Shown here: piece by piece, positions 26,442 through 35,553 of the stretch | Position numbering within the stretch: the first letter of the stretch is position 1 | Layout of the letters: each line of letters opens with the position of its first letter | Assembly (NCBI GenBank): GCA_041862375.1 | Contig: JBGVTE010000040.1 | Location: 1 to 58,557, forward strand | From: WVZL01 sp041862375 | GTDB lineage: Bacteria > Acidobacteriota > Aminicenantia > Aminicenantales > Aminicenantaceae | Direction of reading: 5' to 3' | Length of the DNA stretch: 58,557 nucleotides | The notes under the pieces: model-generated | What the model was told of the DNA's origin: nothing | Seen by the model: only the letters and a program-made list of their open reading frames with translations | Database searches by the model: none | Made by a program: the position numbers and the translations under genes

Positions 26442-27749
26442 ATGAAATTTAGGATTGGTATAAGGCGAGAAGATAAAAATCAGTGGGAAAAAAGAGTGCC
26501 TCTTATCCCTTCCCATGTAAAAGAATTAATTCTGGAGAATTCTTTAGAAATCTGGCTTCATCCCTCATCAATACGCATTTTTTCTGATGAAGATTACAAA
26601 CAGATAGGGGCAAGAATTGAAGAAGACCTTTCTCCTTGTCCAGTTATTTTTGCAATAAAGGAGATTCCTCTCAGTTTTTTGGAAAAAGGGAAAGTTTACG
26701 TCTTTTTTTCCCATACAACTAAAGGACAGCCCCACAATATGCCTATGCTGAAGAAAATGATAGAGCTGGAGTGCACTCTTATTGATTACGAGAAGATTGC
26801 TGATGGAAAAAACCGCCGATTGTTATTTTTTGGAAGACAAGCTGGTTTGGCAGGCATGCTTGAAACACTTTGGACACTAGGCCAGAGGATTTTATGTGAG
26901 AAGATAGAAAATCCTTTTTCTTCTATAAAACGAGCTTTTGAATACAAAAGCCTTGTAGATGCAAAAGAAGAAATTAAACAGGTTGGTTGGAAAATTCACA
27001 ACGAAGGTCTTCCTCCTCCTTTGATCCCCTTAATATGCGGCTTTGCAGGCTATGGCAATGTTTCGCAGGGAGCTCAAGAGATATTTGATCTGCTGCCCTT
27101 TGAAGAGATATCACCTGAGAAAATAAGTAGCTTTTTCAGAGAAAAAAATTATGCAGGTAACAGACTTTACAAGACTGTTTTTAAAGAAGAGCACATGGTA
27201 GAACCTATCTCCTCAGAGTCTAAATTTGATCTTCAGGATTACTATGACAATCCCCAGAAGTACAAGCCAGTGTTTGAATCTTACCTCGAGTACTTGACAG
27301 TTTTAGTCAATTGTATTTATTGGGAACCGAAATACCCGAAATTCGTGACCAAAAAATTTTTGAAAAAAATTTACGGTAATATTTCTTCCCCCAGATTGAG
27401 AGTTATCGGGGACATAACCTGCGATATTGATGGATCTGTAGAATGCACTGTTAAAGCAACGAGCCCTGATAATCCTGTCTTTACTTACAACCCTTTGGAG
27501 GAGAGAGCTGTTGATGGGATTGAGGGAAGAGGGCTCGTAGTTATGTCTGTAGATAATTTACCCGCTGAAATAGCCTTTGAGTCCTCTGTTTCTTTCAGTA
27601 AAGCACTCAAACCCTTTGTGTATGCTGTTGCTTCTGCCGATTACAATAGAGACTTTGCCGAATTACAACTCCCTGATGAAGTAAATAAGGCTGTCATACT
27701 CTACAGAGGCAAGTTTACTTCTGATTATTTATACATGAGGAATTTCTAA
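26442..27749 (+). CDS. Lysine-ketoglutarate reductase (LKR half of AASS), stand-alone
   Basis: A 435-residue protein resembling the N-terminal half of the animal and plant bifunctional enzyme AASS/LKR-SDH, which joins lysine and 2-oxoglutarate to form saccharopine using NADPH. Visible segments are 'GIRREDKNQWEKRVPLIPSH', 'VYVFFSHTTKGQPHNM', 'LIDYEKIADGKNRRLLFFG', 'GFAGYGNVSQGAQEIFDLLP' (nucleotide-binding loop), 'VIGDITCDIDGSVE' and 'VMSVDNLPAEIAFESS'. These belong to the alanine-dehydrogenase/PNT-type fold. The next gene encodes the other AASS half only 26 bp downstream. An alanine dehydrogenase is the main alternative, but the partner gene argues against it. Confidence 0.85.
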   Translation: MKFRIGIRREDKNQWEKRVPLIPSHVKELILENSLEIWLHPSSIRIFSDEDYKQIGARIEEDLSPCPVIFAIKEIPLSFLEKGKVYVFFSHTTKGQPHNMPMLKKMIELECTLIDYEKIADGKNRRLLFFGRQAGLAGMLETLWTLGQRILCEKIENPFSSIKRAFEYKSLVDAKEEIKQVGWKIHNEGLPPPLIPLICGFAGYGNVSQGAQEIFDLLPFEEISPEKISSFFREKNYAGNRLYKTVFKEEHMVEPISSESKFDLQDYYDNPQKYKPVFESYLEYLTVLVNCIYWEPKYPKFVTKKFLKKIYGNISSPRLRVIGDITCDIDGSVECTVKATSPDNPVFTYNPLEERAVDGIEGRGLVVMSVDNLPAEIAFESSVSFSKALKPFVYAVASADYNRDFAELQLPDEVNKAVILYRGKFTSDYLYMRNF

Positions 27750-27775
27750 TAATCGAATCAAGAAAGGGGTATAAA

Positions 27776-29101
27776 ATGAAAAAAGTATTAATATTGGGTG
27801 CAGGTCTCGTGGCTAAGCCACTAGTCAGGTATCTTCTTGATCAGCCAGATATCGAGGTTGAGGTAGCAAGCCGGACTGTCAGCAAGGCAGTGAAGCTTAT
27901 TGATAGTCATCCACAGGGAAAGGCTCAGGAACTGAATCTTAAGAATGAAGAAAGCTTGAGAAAGGAGATTTCGAATGCTGATTTAGTTATCAGTATGGTC
28001 CCTTATTCTTTTCATCCTAAAGTCGCTGAATACTGTATTGCCTATAGAAAACATATGGTTACGACTTCTTATGTAAGCAAAGCCATGAAGAATTTTAATG
28101 AGGAAGCTAAGAGAGCTGGCATCATAATACTAAATGAACTTGGCTTGGATCCAGGTATTGATCATATGGAAGCAATGCGAATCATCCATGAGATTGAAGA
28201 AAAAGAAGGAGAAGTGCAGAGTTTCACATCATACTGTGGTGGGCTACCAGCTCCAGAAGCTAACACCAATCCCTTTGGTTATAAATTTTCTTGGAGTCCG
28301 ATTGGTGTATTACTGGCAGGTAAAAACTCAGCCCAATATCTTAAGGATTGTAAAGAAGTTTTTATTCCTGCTGAGAGCCTTTTTGATAATTATACCATGA
28401 GCACAATCGAGGGATTAGGAGAGTTCGAAGCTTATCCTAACAGGAATTCCCTTCCTTATATTGATACTTATGGCATCAAGAATACAAAAACTATGCTCAG
28501 AGGAACCCTAAGGAATCTTGGATGGTGCAAAACAATGAAGAAAATAATAGAGCTCGGACTCTTGGATCAGGAGGAACAAGATTGGACGGGTCTTACCTTC
28601 AAAGATTTATTGAAAAATCTCACAAAAAATCCTTCAGAACCAAACCTCAAAAAAGCCTTGAGTCTTTATTTAGGAATAGAAGAAAAATCGGACATAATTG
28701 ATAAATTTGAATGGCTGGGTCTTCTCAGCGATGAACCTCTTCCTATCAAAAGAGGCTCTATCTTGGATATTCTAGCAGAAAGAATGAGGGAAAAACTCAT
28801 ATATGAAGAAGATGAGAGAGATATGATAATTCTACAGCACGAATTTATTACCTCTTGCCCAGGAGAAAAAAAAGAGAAAATTATTTCAACCCTGATTGAT
28901 TTTGGCATTCCACATGAGGACACCTCTATGGCGCGGACAGTAGGCCTGCCTGCTGCCATTGGTACAAAACTCATCCTGGAAGGAAAGATAAGAGAAACTG
29001 GAGTCCACATTCCCGTTGTTCCTGATATATATAAACCTATTCTTCAAGAGCTAAAGGATCTCAGAATAGTATTCAAAGAAAAAAGAGAAAGCCTCGATTA
29101 G
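27776..29101 (+). CDS. Saccharopine dehydrogenase, glutamate-forming (SDH half of AASS)
   Basis: A 441-residue protein with an N-terminal Rossmann fold (VLILGAGLVAKPLVRYL) and the saccharopine dehydrogenase core 'ISMVPYSFHPKVAEYCI', 'MVTTSYVSKAMK', 'LGLDPGIDHMEAM', 'SYCGGLPAPEANTNPFGYKF' and then 'SWSPIGVL', 'TMLRGTLRNLGWCK' and 'MARTVGLPAAIGTKLILEGK'. The enzyme splits saccharopine to glutamate and 2-aminoadipate semialdehyde. The similarity is to the C-terminal half of eukaryotic AASS rather than to the shorter bacterial LysDH or carboxynorspermidine types. GAAAGGGG precedes the ATG. With the gene upstream it completes lysine entry into the 2-aminoadipate route. Confidence 0.9.
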   Translation: MKKVLILGAGLVAKPLVRYLLDQPDIEVEVASRTVSKAVKLIDSHPQGKAQELNLKNEESLRKEISNADLVISMVPYSFHPKVAEYCIAYRKHMVTTSYVSKAMKNFNEEAKRAGIIILNELGLDPGIDHMEAMRIIHEIEEKEGEVQSFTSYCGGLPAPEANTNPFGYKFSWSPIGVLLAGKNSAQYLKDCKEVFIPAESLFDNYTMSTIEGLGEFEAYPNRNSLPYIDTYGIKNTKTMLRGTLRNLGWCKTMKKIIELGLLDQEEQDWTGLTFKDLLKNLTKNPSEPNLKKALSLYLGIEEKSDIIDKFEWLGLLSDEPLPIKRGSILDILAERMREKLIYEEDERDMIILQHEFITSCPGEKKEKIISTLIDFGIPHEDTSMARTVGLPAAIGTKLILEGKIRETGVHIPVVPDIYKPILQELKDLRIVFKEKRESLD

Positions 29102-29327
29102 GTAGGTAACACATAAACATAATAAGTAGAATTACGTTGTTCATACTTTTAAACAATGATATTAATCTAAATAGAGTTATTCATATCTGATTTAACAATA
29201 AAAATATTTGCCTTTAACTCTTTATGACTGATTAACTCTATCAATTACTCATTTTTCATTGAGTGGAATTAAAAAGGGGATTGACAGAATAGAGAGGGAA
29301 ATCTATCTTTTATTAAAGGAGGATAAA

Positions 29328-30134
29328 GTGAAAAGAAAGCCTTCAGTAGCGGGTTATTTTTATCCAGGCAATGAACATGATCTTCTGACAATGGTAGAAA
29401 ACATGGTAAAACCGGAAATGAAGAAAGAGGAAGCAATTTGTGTTGTATCCCCTCATGCAGGCTTCATATATTCTGGACCAGTAGCTGGTGCTGTATTTTC
29501 ATCTGTCCAGCTTCCCAGTACTTTTGTCATTCTAGGCCCAAGCCACAGAAGCATAAGTTCTCTCGCAGCTATAATGAAAGAAGGATTTTGGGAGACTCCC
29601 TTAGGTGAGGTTTCTGTTGATGCTCTGTTAGCAGAACTTATCATGAAACATTCTTCTCTGATAACTGAAGATGAATTTGCCCATCGAGATGAGCATTCCC
29701 TTGAGGTGCAGCTTCCCTTTATTCAGTATTTCAAAAAGGATATTTCTATGGTTCCAATTTGCTTTTCCTACGAAATCTCCTATGAAAAAATAGAGCAACT
29801 GGCCAAAGCAGTTTCACAGGGAATCCGTGAATTTAAATCAAAAGTTTTAATTGTGGCAAGTACAGACATGAGTCATTATGTAAACCAGAAAATAGCTGAA
29901 AAAAAAGATTTTTTGGCCATAGAAAGGGTAGAAAAGCTAGATCCTAAAGGATTGTATGATACAGTGCTAAGGGAAGATATAAGCATGTGTGGGTTCCAAC
30001 CAACAACTGCGGGGCTTATAGCCGCCAAGGAGCTCGGAGCTAAAAAGGCAGAACTCATAAAATACCAGACCTCAGGTGATGCTTCAGGTGACTATTCTCA
30101 GGTAGTTGGCTATGCTGGCATAAGAATAAGCTGA
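29328..30134 (+). CDS. amrB: MEMO1/AmmeMemoRadiSam system protein B family
   Basis: A 268-residue protein of the MEMO family. Conserved parts are 'VAGYFYPGNEHDLLTMVE', 'SPHAGFIYSGPVAGAVFSS', 'VILGPSHRS', 'RDEHSLEVQLPFIQYF', 'STDMSHY', 'MCGFQPTTAGLIAAKELG' and 'GDYSQVVGYAGIRI'. The histidines match the metal-site positions of MEMO/LigB-like enzymes. The start is GTG 29328, preceded by AAAGGAGG five bases upstream; a TTG 69 bases earlier is unlikely. In many genomes the gene sits with AmrA and a radical-SAM protein, but neither is beside it here. The biochemical role is unsettled. A TTGACA at 29281 lies in the 226-bp upstream gap. Confidence 0.9.
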   Translation: MKRKPSVAGYFYPGNEHDLLTMVENMVKPEMKKEEAICVVSPHAGFIYSGPVAGAVFSSVQLPSTFVILGPSHRSISSLAAIMKEGFWETPLGEVSVDALLAELIMKHSSLITEDEFAHRDEHSLEVQLPFIQYFKKDISMVPICFSYEISYEKIEQLAKAVSQGIREFKSKVLIVASTDMSHYVNQKIAEKKDFLAIERVEKLDPKGLYDTVLREDISMCGFQPTTAGLIAAKELGAKKAELIKYQTSGDASGDYSQVVGYAGIRIS

Positions 30135-30225
30135 AAATAATCAGATTATACAGCAAAAAACTGGGAAACAGTCCGCCTCTTTACTCTTTCAGAAATTAGT
30201 GATATAAATTTTTAGAGGTGACAGA

Positions 30226-31269
30226 GTGCAAAATATGGTAATCAGAGAAAAGGACAAGACTATCCTGAAGCTAATCGCAGAGAACTACCTTAGGATCGGA
30301 AAGCCAATAAGTTCTGGATGTATTGTCCAAAAAACTAATATTTCTGTCTCTCCGGCTACAGTAAGAAATATAATGGCTAAACTAGAAAAACTCGGGTATC
30401 TCAACCAGCCTCATACTTCTGCTGGACGAGTTCCAACTGATAAAGGATTGAGATTTTATGTCAATAGCTTATTCGAAGAGGCTGTCCTCCCTAAAGGTCA
30501 GCTAGAACTTCTATCAGAACATTTTTCATTAAAAAAAGGAGATTTAAGTTCACTTCTAACTCAAGTTTCAAAAATTTTAGCCGAGCACTCAGATAATCTG
30601 GGCTTTGTCCTCTCACCACGTATTTCAAGGGTAAATTTTCAACACATACGTTTTATAAAAGTATCTGAAGAAAAAGCGATGATAATTTTGATTACCACCT
30701 TTAATCTCGTTTTAACTGAAATAGTCGAAACAAATGAATATTTCACTCAGGTGGAGCTTGATAGTGCCAGCCAATATATTAACCAAGGCTTCAAGGGGAA
30801 AAATCTATATTTTGTTCGTAACTATCTTCTCAAGGAACTTCCCACATTTAAATTAAAATATGAGAGTATAATCAGTAAATTGATTTCCTTGGTTAAAGCT
30901 TACATTTATCAAGAAGAGCAAGAAAGTGAAATTTTCTTACAGGGAACTTCAAAGCTTCTAGAAAAATCAGAGCTATTTGATATGGATAGACTGAAATCAC
31001 TTTTTCAGAAGTTTGAAGAGAAAGCCAAACTTGCCCGTCTTCTTTCTGATTTTATCAGTCTTGACCGGGTAAAGGTTTTAATAGGTTCTGAGCTAGATAT
31101 ACCGGATATTTCTGATTGCGCTCTTATCCTTTCCCACTATGGTTACGATAACCAAATTCTAGGCTCCTTGGGTATTATAGGACCAAAGAGGATCCCTTAT
31201 AAAAAAATCATACCTTTAGTTGATTATGTTGCAAAAAAATTGAACAAAACAATAAGTCACAACCAATAA
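30226..31269 (+). CDS. hrcA: Heat-inducible transcription repressor HrcA
   Basis: A 347-residue repressor. The N-terminal winged helix contains 'ILKLIAENYLRIGKPISSG', then 'VSPATVRNIMAKLEKLGYLN' and 'QPHTSAGRVPTDKGLRFYV', the HrcA signature. The C-terminal GAF-like domain has 'LIGSELDIPD' and 'LGIIGPKRIPYKKIIPLVDY'. It begins at GTG with GAGGTG upstream. It is the first gene of hrcA-grpE-dnaK-dnaJ. HrcA normally represses such operons through CIRCE; no TTAGCACTC/GAGTGCTAA repeat was found in the 91 bp upstream, so either the operator is divergent or the regulated promoter is elsewhere. Confidence 0.95.
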   Translation: MQNMVIREKDKTILKLIAENYLRIGKPISSGCIVQKTNISVSPATVRNIMAKLEKLGYLNQPHTSAGRVPTDKGLRFYVNSLFEEAVLPKGQLELLSEHFSLKKGDLSSLLTQVSKILAEHSDNLGFVLSPRISRVNFQHIRFIKVSEEKAMIILITTFNLVLTEIVETNEYFTQVELDSASQYINQGFKGKNLYFVRNYLLKELPTFKLKYESIISKLISLVKAYIYQEEQESEIFLQGTSKLLEKSELFDMDRLKSLFQKFEEKAKLARLLSDFISLDRVKVLIGSELDIPDISDCALILSHYGYDNQILGSLGIIGPKRIPYKKIIPLVDYVAKKLNKTISHNQ

Positions 31270-31278
31270 GGAGGCACG

Positions 31279-31845
31279 ATGACAAAGAGGAGCGAAACAG
31301 AATATGAAACAAAGGATGACAGTCAGGTGCAAAAAGACAAAAGCCCAGAAATAAAGAGTCTGAAGGTAAAAATACGAAAGTTAGAAAAGGAAACAAGAGT
31401 TCAAAAAAAAGAAAATGAAGAACTAAAAAATAAATATTTAAGAATAGCTGCAGAGATGGATAACTTTAGAAAGAGGCTGGAAAGAGAGAAAAATGAATAC
31501 TTACAGTATGCTCTAAGTGAGTTTTTGAAGGAGCTTCTTGTTGTAGTGGATAATTTTGAACGTGCTCTGGAAAGCAAAGAACAAAAAGATGACAAGAATT
31601 TTCGTGAAGGAATGGAGCTTATTTACAGACAATACTTGGATCTGTTGATGAAAAAAGGAGTAAAACCAATTGAAACCGAGGATAAAAAATTTGATCCTAA
31701 CATTCACCAAGCCTTTATGACAGAAGAGTCAGAAAATGTGGAGGAGCCAGAAATAGGGGAGGAATTCCAGAAAGGTTATTCTCTTCACGAAAGACTACTT
31801 CGCCCTGCTTTAGTCAAGGTAGTCGTTCCCAAAAAAGACAAATAG
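31279..31845 (+). CDS. grpE: Nucleotide exchange factor GrpE
   Basis: A 188-residue co-chaperone that releases ADP from DnaK. A long charged N-terminal coiled coil (about 20-60) leads to the GrpE core 'RIAAEMDNFRKRLEREKNEY', 'ELLVVVDNFERALE', 'GMELIYRQYLDLLMKKGVKP', 'FDPNIHQAFMTEESE' and the terminal beta domain 'GYSLHERLLRPALVKVVV'. AAGGAGG precedes the ATG; hrcA ends 9 bp upstream and dnaK starts 2 bp downstream. Confidence 0.96.
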   Translation: MTKRSETEYETKDDSQVQKDKSPEIKSLKVKIRKLEKETRVQKKENEELKNKYLRIAAEMDNFRKRLEREKNEYLQYALSEFLKELLVVVDNFERALESKEQKDDKNFREGMELIYRQYLDLLMKKGVKPIETEDKKFDPNIHQAFMTEESENVEEPEIGEEFQKGYSLHERLLRPALVKVVVPKKDK

Positions 31846-31847
31846 AG

Positions 31848-33686
31848 ATGGCACTGGCAGTCGGCATTGATCTGGGAACGACTTTTTCTTGCATCGCCTA
31901 TCTCGAAGGGTCAAAACCTCAAATAATCCCAAATTTTGAAGGATCACCTACAACTCCTTCAGTAGTTACCTTTGCCTCTTCTGGAGAAATTTTAATAGGG
32001 AATCCTGCTTTAAGACAGGCAATTTCTAATCCTGAACACACTATATATGCCATAAAAAGACTGATAGGAAGAAAATACAATTCTATAGAAGTTTCTGAGG
32101 CTAAACAGAAAATGCCTTACGAGCTGACTGAAGCTCCTAACGGTGATGTTATGGTTCGAGTTAATTCCAAAGTGATAAGCCCCCAAGAGATTTCTGCAAT
32201 GATTTTATCTTATTTAAAAGAATGTGCTGAATCATATTTTGGAAAGAGCATCACAGATGTCATAATTACAGTTCCTGCTCATTTTGACGATGCTCAAAGG
32301 CAGGCAACAAAAGATGCCGCCATAGTTGCCGGATTAAATGTTTTACGAGTTATCAACGAGCCTACTGCTGCTAGCTTAGCCCACAAACTAATTAACAAAA
32401 GAGATGCTTCAATTGCTGTTTATGATATAGGTGGAGGAACTTTTGATATAACTCTGCTTGAAACGAACGAAGGAGTATTCAATGTCTTGGCTACAAACGG
32501 GAATTCTTACCTTGGAGGAGAGGATTTTGATAATCGTATTTTAGACTGGTTGGTAAAAGAATTTAAAAAAGAATACAAAATAGATCTTTCACAGGATAAG
32601 TTTGCTCTTCAGAGAATTAAAGAGGCTTCAGAGAAAGCAAAGCGTGAACTCTCTTTTGCTCTTGAGAGTGAAATAAATCTTCCTTTCATTCATTCTGAGC
32701 CCTCAGGCTCTAAACATATTAAAAAATTACTGACAAGGGAAAAGCTAGAAGAATTAACAGGAGATCTTGTAGAGGAAACAATTCCGTATGTTAAACAGGC
32801 CCTTCATGACAGCAAGTTAAAGCCTGAAGATGTTGAAGAGATCGTACTTGTTGGAGGACAAACTCGTATGCCGATGATTAGAAAAGTTATTACCGAATTT
32901 TTCAAAAAGGAACCAATACAGGATGTAAATCCTGATGAAATTGTCGCTGCTGGTGCAGCCATTCAATCAGGAATCCTCGTAGGGGGATTGAAGGATATTG
33001 TTCTTCTGGATGTGTGTCCTCTTTCTTTAGGTATCGAGACAGAGCATGACAAGTTTGTAAAAATCATAGAAAGGAATAGTACTATTCCTATAAAAAAAAC
33101 AAGATCTTTTACTACAGTAGAACGCAACCAGACAAGAGTAAGAATTCATGTGCTTCAAGGAGAAAGAGAACTTGCCTCTGAAAATAAGTCTTTGGGCATG
33201 TTTGAGTTAGTAGGAATTGAACCAGCTCCAGCCGGATTCCCTCAAATAGACGTTACCTTCGAGATTGATGCTAATGGCATTGCAAAAGCATCAGCAAGAG
33301 ATAAACACACAGGAAGAGAACAGAAGATTGAAGTCATAACAGCTTCAGGTCTGAGTAAAGAAGAGATTAACAGAATAATTAAGGACGCTCAGAAATATGC
33401 TGCTCAGGACAGTCAGAGAATTAATATCCACCATATTCAAGATGAAATAGAGCGATTGATTTTTACCCTTGAAAATTATTATTATAAAGATGAAGAGAGT
33501 CTTCCTCCTGAGAATAAAAAGAATATAAAAAAATTATTAGCCAGAAAAGACACAATCCTACAGTCTGAAGAACTTGATAAACTAGAAAATGCAAGAAAAG
33601 AAGTAATAGAATACATCAATCTAATAAAACAATCAATCCATCCTTCAGACACTAAAGAGGTAATCGAAGAAAATAACAATGATTAA
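31848..33686 (+). CDS. dnaK: Chaperone DnaK (Hsp70)
   Basis: A 612-residue Hsp70. The ATPase domain has 'VGIDLGTTFSCIAYLEG', 'VITVPAHFDDAQRQATKDAA', 'RVINEPTAASLAH', 'AVYDIGGGTFDITLLE' and 'EIVLVGGQTRMPMIRK'. The interdomain linker and substrate domain follow ('DIVLLDVCPLSLGIETE', 'FEIDANGIAKASARDK'), then a helical lid and an acidic tail. Length is slightly under E. coli DnaK. It overlaps dnaJ by 8 bp, so the two are translationally coupled. Confidence 0.97.
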   Translation: MALAVGIDLGTTFSCIAYLEGSKPQIIPNFEGSPTTPSVVTFASSGEILIGNPALRQAISNPEHTIYAIKRLIGRKYNSIEVSEAKQKMPYELTEAPNGDVMVRVNSKVISPQEISAMILSYLKECAESYFGKSITDVIITVPAHFDDAQRQATKDAAIVAGLNVLRVINEPTAASLAHKLINKRDASIAVYDIGGGTFDITLLETNEGVFNVLATNGNSYLGGEDFDNRILDWLVKEFKKEYKIDLSQDKFALQRIKEASEKAKRELSFALESEINLPFIHSEPSGSKHIKKLLTREKLEELTGDLVEETIPYVKQALHDSKLKPEDVEEIVLVGGQTRMPMIRKVITEFFKKEPIQDVNPDEIVAAGAAIQSGILVGGLKDIVLLDVCPLSLGIETEHDKFVKIIERNSTIPIKKTRSFTTVERNQTRVRIHVLQGERELASENKSLGMFELVGIEPAPAGFPQIDVTFEIDANGIAKASARDKHTGREQKIEVITASGLSKEEINRIIKDAQKYAAQDSQRINIHHIQDEIERLIFTLENYYYKDEESLPPENKKNIKKLLARKDTILQSEELDKLENARKEVIEYINLIKQSIHPSDTKEVIEENNND

Positions 33687-34812
33687 GAGAGATTATTATG
33701 AAGTCTTAGGAATCCTACGTGGATCTTCCTCAGAAGAGATAAAAAAGGCCTATCGAAAAATGGCATTGAAGTATCATCCTGATAGAAATCCTGATAACAA
33801 AGAAGCAGAAGAAAGGTTTAAAGAAGCCGCAGAAGCCTACAGCGTCTTGATCGACTCTGAAAAAAGGTCAGTATATGACCGCTTCGGTCACGAAGGATTG
33901 CGCGGCGAAGGATTTACCGGATTTTCAGGATTCAATTCATCAATCTTTGAAGATTTTGAGGATATTCTTGGTAATTTCTTTAATTTCAGCTTCGAAGATT
34001 TCTTCGGTACAAGACAAAGAAAAGGGAGACGCTATCCTCAGAGAGGCACAGATCTCAGCCTAGAATTGGAGATTACCTTAGAAGAAGCTGCTTCCGGAAT
34101 TGAAAAAGAGATTAAGCTGAGTCGCGCTGAGTTTTGTCCGAGCTGTCATGGTTCGGGTATGAGGCCCGGCACTCACAAATCAACGTGCCCCTATTGCCAG
34201 GGCAGGGGTCAAGTACGTTATAGCCAGGGTTTTTTCACCCTTTCACGTACATGTACAAATTGTCAAGGAAGTGGTGAGATTATTACCTCTCCATGTAAAG
34301 AATGTCGTGGCACAGGTAAAGCTAGAGAGAATAAAACTTTGAATATTAATATTCCAGCTGGAATTGATGATGGCCAAAGATTAAGACTCGTCGGCGAGGG
34401 AGAAGCAGGAGACACTGGAGCACAGAGAGGGGATCTCTACGTTCATATAAGGTTAAAAAAACATGAATTTTTTAAAAGAGAAGAGAATAACCTGTTCAGT
34501 CAAATAACCGTTTCCTTTACCCAGGCTGCACTCGGTGCAACTGTGGAAATTCCAACTCTTGAGAATAGTGAAATTTTAAATATTTCTCCTGGAACTCAAT
34601 CTGGGGATGTCTTTCGTATTAAGGCAAAGGGAATAAAAAGCGTACATGGCCATAAAAAAGGAGATTTATTTGTCAAGGTTTTCGTGGAAATTCCTAAGGA
34701 TTTAACAAAGGAACAGAAAGAGTTGCTACGTCAAATTGCCCGATCCCGGGGTGATAATATAGATTCCGTTGATAAAACCATCATAAATAAGATAAAAAAT
34801 ATTTTTCATTAG
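33679..34812 (+). CDS. dnaJ: Chaperone DnaJ (Hsp40)
   Basis: A 377-residue type I J-protein. The J domain (1-70) holds HPD in 'KYHPDRNPDN', followed by a Gly/Phe-rich linker ('GFTGFSGFNSS'). Four zinc-finger CxxCxGxG repeats are complete (CPSCHGSG, CPYCQGRG, CTNCQGSG, CKECRGTG), and the C-terminal substrate domains end with a dimerisation helix. All key residues are present. It partners with DnaK and GrpE encoded just upstream. Confidence 0.97.
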   Translation: MIKRDYYEVLGILRGSSSEEIKKAYRKMALKYHPDRNPDNKEAEERFKEAAEAYSVLIDSEKRSVYDRFGHEGLRGEGFTGFSGFNSSIFEDFEDILGNFFNFSFEDFFGTRQRKGRRYPQRGTDLSLELEITLEEAASGIEKEIKLSRAEFCPSCHGSGMRPGTHKSTCPYCQGRGQVRYSQGFFTLSRTCTNCQGSGEIITSPCKECRGTGKARENKTLNINIPAGIDDGQRLRLVGEGEAGDTGAQRGDLYVHIRLKKHEFFKREENNLFSQITVSFTQAALGATVEIPTLENSEILNISPGTQSGDVFRIKAKGIKSVHGHKKGDLFVKVFVEIPKDLTKEQKELLRQIARSRGDNIDSVDKTIINKIKNIFH

Positions 34813-34820
34813 AGTAAATT

Positions 34821-35552
34821 TTGACTTCAAATCGTTTTTTCATAACCCAAGCTAATTTCAACACTTCTTATGTATGGTTAGAGGGAGAAGAACACCATCA
34901 TCTAAGCAGAGTCTCTAGAATAAAGCCTAAAGAAAAAGTTTGGCTCCTTGATAAGCGGGGAATAAGCTATTTAGCTAGAGTAGAAGAAATTAACAAGGAT
35001 AGGACAAAACTCCTCATCCTGGAAAAGAAGGACCAGGAAGTACTAAAACTAAAAATAACGCTAGCTCAAGCCCTCATCAAGTCAAAAAAAATGGAACTCA
35101 TCATTCAAAAGTCAGCAGAGCTGGGACTTACTCATTTCATACCCATGATTACTTCTCGCTCTGTAGTAAAGATCGAGGGTAAAATAGAGAAGAAACTACA
35201 AAGATGGCAGAAAATAGCTTACGAAGCTGCCAAACAATGCGGGAGTTCATGGGTTCTCCGCATTCAGCCTCTCCATCACCTAAAAACATTAGTTACACAA
35301 AAAAAGGAAAAGAAAAACATTTTATTAAGTGAAAATCAAGGAGAATATTTAAAAGAGATTTTACTCCAGGAAAAAAATCCTCCTTCCTCAATCTTGATAC
35401 TGGTCGGTCCTGAAGGAGGGTGGGCAGAAGAGGAAGAAGAATATATTCTGAATAATGGTTTTGAAGCAGTAAGCTTGGGACGTAACATATTGAGAACCGA
35501 GACAGCTGCTATAAGCTCTTTAGCTCTAATCTCGCATTTTTGGAATTTATGA
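34821..35552 (+). CDS. rsmE: 16S rRNA m3U1498 methyltransferase RsmE
   Basis: A 243-residue SPOUT methyltransferase that methylates U1498 of 16S rRNA. It has the N-terminal PUA-like domain ('HHLSRVSRIKPKEKVWLLD') and the knotted SAM-binding C-terminus 'ILVGPEGGWAEEEEEYI' and 'VSLGRNILRTETAAISSLAL'. The TTG at 34821 is used as the start, 8 bp after dnaJ. RsmE often follows dnaJ in bacteria, which supports the assignment. It ends one base before the kinase gene. Confidence 0.93.
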   Translation: MTSNRFFITQANFNTSYVWLEGEEHHHLSRVSRIKPKEKVWLLDKRGISYLARVEEINKDRTKLLILEKKDQEVLKLKITLAQALIKSKKMELIIQKSAELGLTHFIPMITSRSVVKIEGKIEKKLQRWQKIAYEAAKQCGSSWVLRIQPLHHLKTLVTQKKEKKNILLSENQGEYLKEILLQEKNPPSSILILVGPEGGWAEEEEEYILNNGFEAVSLGRNILRTETAAISSLALISHFWNL

Positions 35553-35553
35553 A

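Noticed and set aside
30135..30225. CIRCE operator expected upstream of hrcA
   Set aside because: No TTAGCACTC-N9-GAGTGCTAA or close variant could be found.
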